64,000 nucleotides of DNA from Pelodictyon phaeoclathratiforme BU-1 (GCF_000020645.1 NC_011060.1:2556501-2620500); one strand, 5' to 3'. Numbered from the stretch's first letter, positions 43,991-51,834 are shown. Program-made: numbers and translations. The notes: a model not told the origin generated them from the letters alone.

Positions 43991-44369
43991 CTATCTCTCT
44001 TTTTCGAAATATTTCACTCTCTTCAAACCCTTGAAATGCTGATCCTGTGTCCAGAGCGTACAATTGTATTTCGAGGAAGTGGTATAAATTATACTGTCAG
44101 CTAACGCTAATTTGTTGTCTTTGAAGATCTTCGCGGAATAAATTGCCAGATCTGCGTCGAGTTCGATCACTCCTCCTTGTCTCATATGAGCGAGGGCCAG
44201 TTAAAGCTTGATCTTCGTTTGTTTCGCTCAATAATTTCTTGAAAACTTCATAAAGGGTAATTGATGGAACAACAAGGGATGAGATATCTTCTATCGCTCC
44301 AGCAACAGAATCACCAACGTTACTGCCAGCAAAGTATTCCAACCAGCATGAAGAGTCAACAACACTCAT
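43991..44369 (-). pseudogene. VapC-like PIN toxin with a frameshift
   Basis: From ATG 44369: MSVVDSSCWLEYFAGS, with the first Asp, and VVPSITLYEVFKKLLSETNE with Glu; the frame is lost near 44195 and resumes in another as HMRQGGVIELDADLAIYSAK, then LALADSIIYTTSSKYNCTLWTQDQHF with the later Asp residues, and a stop at 43991. All PIN acidic residues are present, but in two frames. One small indel separates them from a working toxin. Confidence 0.87.
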
Positions 44370-44572
44370 ATTCTCTCTTCTTCTCTTTTGATCTCGGTGT
44401 TAATACCCTTAAAGATACCTTTGAGCGATTTCATTGGTTGGATTGGTACAAGTTCAATCCGACTCCCATAGGTGATGATCTCCATCGTTGTTCCGGCACG
44501 AAGGCCAATATCTTCTCTTATTTCTTTGGGTATAACAACCTGAAACTTACTTGAAACAGCAACAGTATTCAT
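44366..44572 (-). CDS. VapB-type AbrB/SpoVT antitoxin
   Basis: 68 residues. VAVSSKFQVVIPKEIREDIGLRAGTTMEIITYGSRIELVPI is the swapped-hairpin AbrB DNA-binding domain; the C-terminal MKSLKGIFKGINTEIKREEERI is the toxin-binding tail. Intact; overlaps the broken vapC by four bases (ATGA). Confidence 0.92.
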   Translation of the reverse strand: MNTVAVSSKFQVVIPKEIREDIGLRAGTTMEIITYGSRIELVPIQPMKSLKGIFKGINTEIKREEERI

Positions 44573-44602
44573 TAAGTATCTCCATGGGTCACAATAATAC
44601 GA

Positions 44603-44690
44603 TTAATTGAGTTCATCAAGGCTTTTTACTCCGTGAGCACTTTTGTTCAAAACATGGGTATGCATCATCGTGGTGCATGCATTCCTATGT
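44603..44690 (-). pseudogene. Integron-integrase-type C-terminal remnant, copy 2
   Basis: The frame gives CTTMMHTHVLNKSAHGVKSL and then DELN-stop, a second, more worn version of the copy at 43811-43943. The nucleophilic Tyr is replaced by His here. About 63 bases align between the two copies, which lie in the same orientation on both sides of the vapBC module. Confidence 0.72.
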
Positions 44691-44787
44691 AAGAAGAATA
44701 CACCAGATTTTCAAGTATTTGAAGATCATAATAACGCTCATCAACTTTCAAACAATCAGTACGATGCAAAGATGAGCCTCTCATACC

Positions 44788-45199
44788 TCACTCCCCCATC
44801 GCCTCAATTAACCTTTCCCTTGCAAACTGGCTGAGGCGGACTATGCCAAGGTGTCGGGCGAGTTCCACCTGGTCACCATTGGTTGATAGCAGTTTATCAA
44901 TTGCCCTGATCTCTTCAGTGCAAATGTATTCGACTTTGCGCATTTCATCAAGGATGCTTTCGAGATCGCCTTCGATATCGATATCGCCGTCGGGATCATC
45001 ATCGGAACGGGCAAAAAAATTGGTTGGTGGCATCTGCTTCGGGTCGCTGGCGATGATAACCTGTTTACCGCGTGCGAGGGAGCCTACCGCGTCCCAGACG
45101 GTAATCTGCGATGCTTCGTCGAAGATGACGACGTCGAACAGCGCCTGATCGGCAGGCAGATACTGGGCGACGGGAGCAGCATTTTGAACAGGTATGAGT
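44788..45199 (-). pseudogene. DUF4011/DUF3320-type helicase fragment A
   Basis: The frame gives VAQYLPADQALFDVVIFDEA, SQITVWDAVGSLARGKQVII and ASDPKQMPPTNFF, the Walker B (DEASQ) and motif III region of a large SF1 helicase, then EGDLESILDEM, after which the C-terminal piece RKVEYICTEE...LARHLGIVRLSQFARERL follows directly. Several hundred residues are deleted on both sides and inside. A second fragment lies at 48741-49296. Confidence 0.75.
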
Positions 45200-45208
45200 C
45201 AAAACCCG

Positions 45209-45490
45209 CTAATGAAAACTAACGTGTGGCTTTACTCCCAAAACAGCTCCAACACGACGCAAAAATGCCAGACTGACGTTTCTGTACGCTCCTGATTCCA
45301 ACCGGGAAATCGCAGCTTGTGACGTATGTGCCTGACGTGCAAGCTCTTTTTGAGTCATACCGGCAATCATGCGGAGATGGATAATCTTTTTTGCGACATC
45401 AAATTCCTCTTCGAGAGCATCATACTCTTTTTTGAACTCTTCATCCTTGAGATTCTCTGCAAGCAGGTCATCAAAATTAGTTGTCTTCAT
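45209..45490 (-). CDS. HigA-like XRE antitoxin
   Basis: 93 residues with an N-terminal helix (LAENLKDEEFKKEYDALEEEFDVAKKIIHLR) and a Cro/C1 HTH: AGMTQKELARQAHTSQAAISRLESGAYRNVSLAFLRRVGAVLG. It should bind its operator and the Gp49/HigB-like toxin. Overlaps the toxin gene by four bases. Intact; the toxin's 5' end is missing. Confidence 0.9.
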   Translation of the reverse strand: MKTTNFDDLLAENLKDEEFKKEYDALEEEFDVAKKIIHLRMIAGMTQKELARQAHTSQAAISRLESGAYRNVSLAFLRRVGAVLGVKPHVSFH

Positions 45491-45713
45491 TGCATCATCT
45501 CCTCTATAAAAATCTTGCGTAATTTTTGAGCCTTTTCAATTTCGCCATGATCTGTTTTCATCTCCTTTTTTATGTAGCCTGATGTTGCCACATACAGGGT
45601 GCCCCTATGATGGAAGTAGAATATTCTGCAAATATCAGTGCCAACTTTGACACGCAATTCTTTAAGACCATCGGTGCCCGCCAATGTTTTTGAATGCGGC
45701 TCAGCAAGCCTGT
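45487..45713 (-). pseudogene. HigB/Gp49-like toxin lacking its N-terminus
   Basis: The frame encodes GYRLAEPHSKTLAGTDGLKE, LRVKVGTDICRIFYFHHRG and then IKKEMKTDHGEIEKAQKLRKIFIEE. Gp49-like toxins start about 40 residues earlier. The break abuts a hydrogenase remnant at 45719. An ATG at 45684 could start a 65-residue stub, but key N-terminal structure is gone, so an active toxin is unlikely. Confidence 0.82.
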
Positions 45714-45718
45714 AGCCG

Positions 45719-45853
45719 CATCAATTAGCCGCTCTCGGGCATGCTTTTGCAAAGCAAGCACTCGAAAAAAGAAAAAACGACCGGGAGATTGAAAAACTGT
45801 GCGAAATGATGGTTCACTCTTACGATCCCCGCAATTCATGCCCGGTTGAGTGA
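45719..45853 (+). pseudogene. Second 3' remnant of a [NiFe] hydrogenase large-subunit gene
   Basis: 45 codons in one frame: HQLAALGHAFAKQALEKRKN, then DREIEKLCEMMVHSYDPRNSCPVE-stop. It aligns with the hyhL product's DREIEKLATMLVRSYDPCISCSVH. The first metal-binding Cys is now Arg (DPR instead of DPC) and the terminal His is Glu, so this relic has lost its function. It differs from the 40170-40458 relic and is a third homologue. Confidence 0.82.
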
Positions 45854-45997
45854 GGAACTTCACAGAAATTATTACATAACATAATTTCAACAAAATACAG
45901 AATAAAGCCTTGTACTATACAGATTCTTCTTACATTGTCTTACGCGAATACTTGCGTTTGCGTAAAGTATCCTTCTAACATTAAAAAAAAAAGAACG

Positions 45998-46471
45998 ATG
46001 AAAAAGAACACATTTATTTCGTTACTACTATTGGTTGGACTTGGACCTGTGTTAACAGGTTGTGCAACGATTATGGATGGGTCAAAACAAAAAATCGGTT
46101 TTTCCAGCAATCCAACAGGTGCTGCAGTTAGCGTTGATGGCAAAACATTAGGGAACACTCCTTTAACTGAAGATTTGTCGACAAAGGATATCCATACCGT
46201 AAAGATGGATTTGGTTGGTTACCACCCATACGAAATGACACTAACCAAGAAAACAAATAGCTGGGTATGGGGTAACATTATTTTCGGTGGTTTTATCGGA
46301 TTAGGCATCGATGCTATCACAGGCGGACTGTATAGATTAACCCCTGAACAAGTAAATGCAGACCTGAAAGTAAAAGGACTCTCATCATCTGACATAAAGG
46401 ATAAAACTCTTTATGTTACAGTGACACTGCAGCCAGATGCTTCCTGGCAGAAAATTGGCGTTATGAACTGA
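45998..46471 (+). CDS. PEGA-domain lipoprotein
   Basis: 157 residues from ATG 45998. Lipobox VLTGC after a hydrophobic core (residues 5-22). A PEGA-type beta domain follows: IGFSSNPTGAAVSVDGKTLGNTPLTEDLSTKDIHTVKMDLVGYHPYEMTL. A Gly-rich hydrophobic segment (WGNIIFGGFIGLGIDAITGGLYRL) lies next, as in other lipoproteins of this kind. Surface or periplasmic; role unknown. Intact within the island; may be a passenger. Confidence 0.85.
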   Translation: MKKNTFISLLLLVGLGPVLTGCATIMDGSKQKIGFSSNPTGAAVSVDGKTLGNTPLTEDLSTKDIHTVKMDLVGYHPYEMTLTKKTNSWVWGNIIFGGFIGLGIDAITGGLYRLTPEQVNADLKVKGLSSSDIKDKTLYVTVTLQPDASWQKIGVMN

Positions 46472-46546
46472 TACGCAAACCCGGCTTTTTCAATAACAGC
46501 CAAATTGCGCCACCTACCGAAAGATAGTGCTCTAAACCAGCAAAAA

Positions 46547-46578
46547 GGCGGAAAAGTGTAGTTACTGTTCCGCCTTTT
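46547..46578. terminator. Hairpin terminator, duplicated with the FKBP 3' flank
   Basis: GGCGGAAAAG / CTGTTCCGCC stem (one mismatch) followed by TTTT on the plus strand and preceded by AAAAA, so it can act both ways. A near-identical one sits at 51208-51238 after the intact FKBP gene. Confidence 0.75.
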
Positions 46579-46613
46579 ATGGCAGCAATCATTTAGATGC
46601 GTGATAACTTAAA

Positions 46614-48423
46614 CCTAAACTGAGCGATTCGTAAAACAGCAACCCATCCAACGTCAGAAATACAGAAAAGAAAAACAATTGAGACAAATTATAGCCAAAC
46701 AGCCTGAAGAATCCTGATTTTATACCAAAAAAGATTATTCCAGACCCAATTGCTTGTCCATTTTCTGAACAGCAAGGCACTCATTTTAAAAATATTGTGA
46801 CAATCTGAGCGAAATAGCTGTGGTAGGTTCTTTTTGGGCGCAACCTCCCCTCCAATGCTAATTGGCATAGGCATTCTATTGCCGTAACGCGTTGTTTAAC
46901 ACATCAAAACAGTAACGTTTAAACAGCGCTCAAAGAGTTTATCGAATTGCAGCCGATGAAAGCAGTCCGTTGGAACTTTCATCATAAGCTTTTTGCCATT
47001 ACGAACAATTTTTGGGCTGCGGTATCAATAAGCTGCCGACGAAATGTATCTGCATAAACTGTTGTAGCAATAACTGATGAGCTGACATCTGCTTTGAAGC
47101 TCTCGAACAGATTATTACCAAGCAGCATGAGAAAGTACCATGCTGCATTAGCATAAAAATACTTGAAGGGTAATTGTTCTTCGCCAAAGTTTTTGATGGC
47201 ACGGTTGGCCAATTCATCATTGCCACGCTGGTGATAGTTTCCGAGAATATCGTGAGCGAAAAGAAGATTCTCGGCACCGGCTTGATAGAGAAGTTCGTCA
47301 ATCAAACAACAACCCATACCAATGTTGGTGACGATGACGCTATCAGTACCCAGTCCAGGTACGACAAGTTGCCGGTCATGCTGAATCATACGACTATAAA
47401 TCGTCCGACGGGCCAAATCCCAAGTTTCTTGTTGACACATAAACTCGGTATACTCCCATATCTCCTTTTTATTGTGCGAGTTAAAGTTAGACCAATTGGC
47501 GTTCTCCTCCGCAGCTTTTTTTACATTGTCGTAAAGCTTTCCGCCGCATATATAACCAACATGCAACGACTCACAGGTTTTGAACAACTTCTGATCGTAG
47601 AAGCCGGAATCCATTCGAATAATGATCGGTACGTTAACACGATACTCCTTTCTGATCGTAGCAACAATATGACGTATCATCATTTCAACCGTTTGACCAT
47701 GATTTGAATGATCTGAGCCAACACGGAAAACAGCATCAACAAAGTACCTGCCCCAATTCATTTGTACGGGATGAAAACCGTTGACTTTCTTGTACGTTGG
47801 TTCAACACCTTCTCGTTTCAGAGCATCATTATTATCCATCACCATAGAATCAATACCCAGTTCAATAACTGCGGGCTGATCAATTTTCAGACGCCACAAA
47901 AAAATCTTTTGCAATAAATAACGGAACAGCTTGACTTGATGAAAAGAGAAAATTCCAAAAAATCTCTTGACTGCATGAGACGATGCCAAGTGCTCTGGCT
48001 TACAGCCAATCAGCGGAGCATAGCTCCTTTCTTTTTTGAGCTGGTCGAACTGCGTCAGGTGACGGCTGGTACCATCCATAAAAAAGCACAACAATTGAAG
48101 AAGCAGATCAACAACCGGGACGCCTTTTTTGTTTTTTCGCATGGCACAAAACATTTCATCCATAATCGGCATGAGCTGAATACTCTGCAGATAGGTGGCG
48201 AACAATGTCAGCCCAGCACGGTTGGTAATACAATCATTGGTTGTCCCGACAGAACTGATGTGATGGTCTTTTTTGCGGCTATTTTTTGTACCTTTCGACA
48301 TAGAGCTTCCTTATTTTTCTGTTTGTGTTGCATTACAAGTGGTAATTTCCCGTTACACATTTTAATATAACACTTTAACCGTAAATATGGGAGCTTTTTT
48401 TATAACAAATCGCTCAGTTTAGG
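46614..48423 (-). mobile_element. IS1380-family insertion sequence, complete
   Basis: 1810 bases. Terminal inverted repeats are perfect over 16 bases: CCTAAACTGAGCGATT at 46614-46629 and its complement at 48408-48423. A 5-base target duplication TTAAA lies at 46609-46613 and 48424-48428. One transposase gene fills most of it. The insertion cuts the stop-codon region of a duplicated FKBP fragment; comparison with the intact locus at 51203-51585 confirms the boundaries to the base (offset 1815 = element plus target duplication). Confidence 0.95.
46982..48301 (-). CDS. IS1380-family transposase (DDE)
   Basis: 439 residues, uninterrupted. Acidic residues are set in context typical for IS1380: LGIDSMVMDNN, PIIIRMDSGFYDQKLF and ELANRAIKNFGEEQLPF with the final Glu. 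N-terminal region includes a GLTLFATYLQSI segment. The open frame, exact TIRs and the target duplication suggest the element is recent and perhaps active. Confidence 0.93.
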   Translation of the reverse strand: MSKGTKNSRKKDHHISSVGTTNDCITNRAGLTLFATYLQSIQLMPIMDEMFCAMRKNKKGVPVVDLLLQLLCFFMDGTSRHLTQFDQLKKERSYAPLIGCKPEHLASSHAVKRFFGIFSFHQVKLFRYLLQKIFLWRLKIDQPAVIELGIDSMVMDNNDALKREGVEPTYKKVNGFHPVQMNWGRYFVDAVFRVGSDHSNHGQTVEMMIRHIVATIRKEYRVNVPIIIRMDSGFYDQKLFKTCESLHVGYICGGKLYDNVKKAAEENANWSNFNSHNKKEIWEYTEFMCQQETWDLARRTIYSRMIQHDRQLVVPGLGTDSVIVTNIGMGCCLIDELLYQAGAENLLFAHDILGNYHQRGNDELANRAIKNFGEEQLPFKYFYANAAWYFLMLLGNNLFESFKADVSSSVIATTVYADTFRRQLIDTAAQKLFVMAKSL

Positions 48424-48428
48424 TTAAA

Positions 48429-48740
48429 GAATCTCGACAAGCTCGATTTCAAAGGTGAGATCCTGGCCTGCGAGGGGGTGATTGGCATCAAGCGTGACTG
48501 AGGTATCACTCAAGTCAACCACCATAACCACGGCATGCTGGTTGTCGGGAAGCCCGACCTGAAGCTGCTAGACGATTTCAAGTTCCATATCGGCAGGAAA
48601 CCGCTCACGATCAACATCGGTTACCAGCTCTTTACTGTGCTCTCCATATGCCTCAACGGCAGGGATAACGGAAGTCCTTTTCTCTCCGGGGGCCATATCG
48701 AGTACTGCAGCATCGAATCCTATGATAACCTGCCCACCCC
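48429..48740 (-). pseudogene. Partial FKBP gene copy (3' three-quarters)
   Basis: Near-identical to 51274-51585, the part of the FKBP gene coding residues 38-142. It has an in-frame TAG (LEIV-stop, from GGC/CTAG changes near 48570), lacks the 5' end and had its stop region split by the IS1380 element. The left part of the duplicated unit continues at 46542-46613 on the other side of the IS. Confidence 0.9.
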
Positions 48741-49296
48741 TTCGATTATCCGCTCTCTTGCAAATTGGCTGAGACGGGCTATGCCGAGGTTTTCAAGCAC
48801 GTTCTGGCGGATTTTGTCGCGCAATGCCAGAGCTATGGCCGATTCGAAAGGAGAATCGAAATCCCCCATGGATCCATGAACGGCTGCTCCGAGTACAGAT
48901 GGCCCTCGTTCGGCGTATTCGAGAAAATGTTTCAGGTCGATAACGGCTCTTGCCGATGTTCGGGAGAGATCAATGCGGTCAGGACTGAGCGTTGAAAAGA
49001 CGATCATCTCTGATCGAGCCCGTGTAAGCGCCACATTGAGGCGCCGTTCTCCACCGTCACGGTTGAGCGGGCCGAAATTTATGGTAGTGTGACCCGACTG
49101 GTCAGGGCCGTAGGTGACGCTGAACAAAATGATATGGCGCTCGTCCCCCTGCACGGTTTCGAGGTTCTTGACAAAAAACGGTTCGAGGGTATGCTCGCCC
49201 CGATCATTTCATCGAGAATGCTTTCGAGATCGCCTTCGAGATCGATATCTTCGTCGGGATCGTCACCGGCAAAAGGAGCTTTCCCGCCACGCAGAA
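48741..49296 (-). pseudogene. DUF4011/DUF3320-type helicase fragment B
   Basis: Frames on the minus strand: AGDDPDEDIDLEGDLESILDEM (49296-49200), shift, FVKNLETVQGDERHIILFSV, TYGPDQSGHTTINFGPLNRD, GGERRLNVALTRARSEMIVF, which is the C-terminal helicase motif V-VI region (VALTRAR), then ALRDKIRQNVLENLGIARLSQFARERI. It belongs to the same helicase family as fragment A at 44788. The 3' end runs into the FKBP fragment. Confidence 0.78.
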
Positions 49297-49299
49297 CAA

Positions 49300-50064
49300 T
49301 CAGAGCTTCACAACCCCTCGGCACGCGGGATAGCCGCTGCAGCCCCAAAACTGTTTGCCATCGTTTATTCCGGCCTTGGCCGTCCGCAACACCATGGGCT
49401 TGCCACATTGCGGGCATGAGGGAATGGAACCAGCAGGTTCGAGTGAACCGGAGTGCTCCTCCTGCTGCCGTTTACGCTCTACCAGGCGGGCTACAGCAAG
49501 TTGCTCACTATAGCCCCCGCCCTCAATAAACGCCTTTTCCAGCGCAGCAATCTGCTGGTCGAGCAGGTAATTCGCCTGATTGATAAGGCAGATAATCGCA
49601 TTGGAGCGAATGGCAGCATCATCATGCTCCAGCCATGGCGCATAGAGCTCCCACCGCTCCTGATCACCAATATCGGTCAGATCGGAGTGATCAGGAGAGC
49701 TTTGCCTGAACCGTTTCGGCACATCGCGAACGGCATACGCGTCCTGGCTTGAAGGCGGCCATTGAGGAAGGTGCCGGTGGCGCAGATAGTCCTCAAAATC
49801 AAGCAGAAGCTCCTCAAGGCTGGCCCGTGCAACATTAATCAACCGCGGTTCTGTTTGTGAGGAGGTTGCCGCAGCACGGCTCCCCTCAGCAATGTTCTGC
49901 CTACCGGAACGGGCCGCCTGGATCATCTGATCCACTGTACGCGATCGGGAATCAATGAACTTCTCGCAAAACCAGTAAGTGGCGTCATATATCAGAGTGG
50001 CCGTTTGAAAACTGGCGCTCTTACGATAGCCGCCACTCGGTCGCAGCTTTTTCACAGGGTTCAT
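49300..50064 (-). CDS. Four-helix-bundle suffix protein with topoisomerase-type zinc finger
   Basis: 254 residues. Residues 1-105 resemble the S23/IVS four-helix bundle: FQTATLIYDATYWFCEKFIDSRSRTVDQMIQAARSGRQNIAEGSRAAA. The middle is helical (LDQQIAALEKAFIEGGGYSEQLAVARLVERKRQ). The C-terminus has a C4 zinc ribbon, CPQCGKPMVLRTAKAG...FWGCSGYPACRGV, as in topoisomerase I tails. The combination is known as the 'four helix bundle suffix domain' family; function unknown, nucleic acid binding likely. Confidence 0.82.
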   Translation of the reverse strand: MNPVKKLRPSGGYRKSASFQTATLIYDATYWFCEKFIDSRSRTVDQMIQAARSGRQNIAEGSRAAATSSQTEPRLINVARASLEELLLDFEDYLRHRHLPQWPPSSQDAYAVRDVPKRFRQSSPDHSDLTDIGDQERWELYAPWLEHDDAAIRSNAIICLINQANYLLDQQIAALEKAFIEGGGYSEQLAVARLVERKRQQEEHSGSLEPAGSIPSCPQCGKPMVLRTAKAGINDGKQFWGCSGYPACRGVVKL

Positions 50065-50230
50065 GCTGAGAAAATCACAATTTTAAATATAACGCTAACG
50101 AGTAGCGCCCCGTGCCACCTTACGGAACCTGAAAACACCAAAGCGCATCATTCTGAGGATGCACTGGAACGGACGGTTAAGCATAGCGTTACGCAATCAA
50201 TGCGGTTCGTTCCTCATAGCATCTATGGTT

Positions 50231-50506
50231 CTATTTCAGCAACTGAATATTTCCAGCAGCCACTTTACCATTCTTTTCAACCATATCATATTTGACTTTA
50301 TCGGCTTCATTTAAGGTAGCAAGCCCAGACTTTTCAAGTTCGTTGATATGCACAAATACATCCGCTCCGCCATTATCAGGGATAATAAAACCAAAGCCTT
50401 TCATTTTATTAAACCATTTCACCGTACCGGTATCAGCCATCACAGGGGTGGTCATGAGAATGGACAGAGCAAACACAATCCCATAAATTTGTTTCAGATT
50501 TTTCAT
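50231..50506 (-). CDS. Cold-shock domain protein with an export signal
   Basis: 91 residues from ATG 50506, with AGGAG seven bases before. Residues 1-24 form a Sec-type signal peptide (KNLKQIYGIVFALSILMTTPVMA), and the rest is a nearly complete cold-shock domain: GTVKWFNKMKGFGFIIPDNGGADVFVHINELEKSGLATL, with both RNP motifs. CSDs bind RNA or ssDNA in the cytoplasm, so an exported one is odd. Possible roles: extracellular nucleic acid binding or a membrane-tethered form. The gene lies between two CGCTAAC motifs. Confidence 0.82.
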   Translation of the reverse strand: MKNLKQIYGIVFALSILMTTPVMADTGTVKWFNKMKGFGFIIPDNGGADVFVHINELEKSGLATLNEADKVKYDMVEKNGKVAAGNIQLLK

Positions 50507-51143
50507 AATGAAACTCCTAAGATTAGCTCCCAAATTAATGTTGTTTGGCATGTATGGGAGTAAAACAGACCAAACCAAATGATTTGTAGCGACTTTGCAG
50601 GCGAAGCATGGTTGGCTTATTTATCTGGATATCGGGTGGCCTACGATAAAAGCGTTTGCACACCCTCGGCTTTTTTCATCTCAAATTCTTCTCCAGCAAA
50701 ATACCGTATCGCGATCTCTTGGCGACGATTGGGAGTGTGTCTAACGACCAAGCGCTCACCAGCGCATGCGCATTAGCGCGAAACGTCCGTGTGCAGCACG
50801 CATTGCCACGCATGGCTTTAACCGGCACCATATCTTCAATAAAAGCTTCTGGAGCAATACGTTATTTGTGCTGCCAAGTAACAGCAGCAAAAAGAATTCC
50901 TGCCTGATTGTCCATTAACCGCTAACTCCCAATCAGCAGAATGGACGGCTTCTTTCTGTACAAGACAACCTCACAATCATAATGAAAGAGCAGTCAACTC
51001 ATTATTTAAGCCTGCCGGTTTATAATGACAAGTATAAACCCACAATAAACACGGACGCCCTCTTAAAAGGGAAAAAAGAGTGCCCGGGCAAAAATAGCAG
51101 TTTTTCAAGTAAATGTCTGTTATAATCACGCTCGGAGCACTGA

Positions 51144-51189
51144 ATTGATCAGTCGGATCCATCCAATCTTACCGATCCGACCGATCAAT
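51144..51189. repeat. 16-bp inverted repeat
   Basis: ATTGATCAGTCGGATC at 51144-51159 pairs with GATCCGACCGATCAAT at 51174-51189, one mismatch, 14-base spacer. No T run on either side, so it is less likely a terminator; an operator or a small element end is possible. Confidence 0.6.
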
Positions 51190-51207
51190 CATAATCTACA
51201 AAAAAAC

Positions 51208-51238
51208 GGCGGAAAAGCTTTTTGCTGTTCCGCCTTTT
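51208..51238. terminator. Bidirectional terminator after the FKBP gene
   Basis: GGCGGAAAAG...CTGTTCCGCC hairpin with TTTT on one strand and a run of seven T on the other (minus), where it ends FKBP transcription. Duplicated at 46547-46578. Confidence 0.75.
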
Positions 51239-51268
51239 ATGGCAGCAATCATTTAGATGCGTGATAAC

Positions 51269-51697
51269 TTAAAGAATCTCGACAAGCTCGATTTCAAAGG
51301 TGAGATCCTGGCCTGCGAGGGGGTGATTGGCATCAAGCGTGACTGAGGTATCACTCAAGTCAACCACCATAACCACGGCATGCTGGTTGTCGGGAAGCCC
51401 GACCTGAAGCTGCTGGCCGATTTCAAGTTCCATATCGGCAGGAAACCGCTCACGATCAACATCGGTTACCAGCTCTTTACTGTGCTCTCCATATGCCTCC
51501 ACGGCAGGGATCACGGAAGTCCTTTTCTCTCCGGGGGCCATATCGAGTACTGCTGTATCGAATCCGATGATAACCTGCCCACCCCCAATTGTAAACTCCA
51601 GTGGTTCACGGTCAACTGATGTGTCGAACATCGTACCGTCATCAAGCGTTCCGGTATAATGAACCCTGACGGTATCTCCCTGTTTTGCCTGCGCCAT
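51269..51697 (-). CDS. FKBP-type peptidyl-prolyl isomerase (SlyD-like)
   Basis: 142 residues. GDTVRVHYTGTLDDGTMFDTS and GGGQVIIGFDTAVLDMAPGEKRT form the FKBP half, followed by an insert-in-flap domain (AYGEHSKELVTDVDRERFP) and GQQLQVG...VTLDANHPLAGQDLTFEIELVEI, the SlyD-like end. It folds proteins in the cytoplasm; the His-rich nickel tail of SlyD is absent. Its 3' part and terminator were duplicated into the island (46542-48740). Confidence 0.93.
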   Translation of the reverse strand: MAQAKQGDTVRVHYTGTLDDGTMFDTSVDREPLEFTIGGGQVIIGFDTAVLDMAPGEKRTSVIPAVEAYGEHSKELVTDVDRERFPADMELEIGQQLQVGLPDNQHAVVMVVDLSDTSVTLDANHPLAGQDLTFEIELVEIL

Positions 51698-51834
51698 GCA
51701 CTCCTCCTTTTTAACTGATCAAAAACATTTACTTTAATAAAATCCAAATCCTTACCAATCCCCTATCAAAAGGGCGCGACAACGATCAGAATAGTTTGCG
51801 AAACTATGGAAAAAACGGCAAAAATCACATTTTT

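Larger units (their letters stand above)
50507..51268. other. Gene-poor stretch between CSD and FKBP genes
   Basis: 762 bases. Holds the CSD gene promoter, a copy of the 24-base string from the candidate attI region (51001-51024), a CGCTAAC motif (50920-50926), a 16-bp inverted repeat (51144-51189) and the FKBP terminator. Short frames at 50579-50907 show no recognisable domain. Confidence 0.45.

Noticed and set aside
46589..46874. Short leftward frames at the left end of the IS1380 element
   Set aside because: They lie between TIR and transposase stop, lack SD and domains, and one overlaps the TIR itself.
50093..50190. A second attC site (cores GTTAGCG and GCTTAAC on the minus strand)
   Set aside because: The arms next to the cores do not pair; only a small inner hairpin is seen. 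Kept only as a weak hypothesis under the cold-shock gene finding.
50750..50800. attC-like half-site with GTTAGAC on the minus strand
   Set aside because: The R' side looks right, but no complementary L''/R'' exists within 120 bases.
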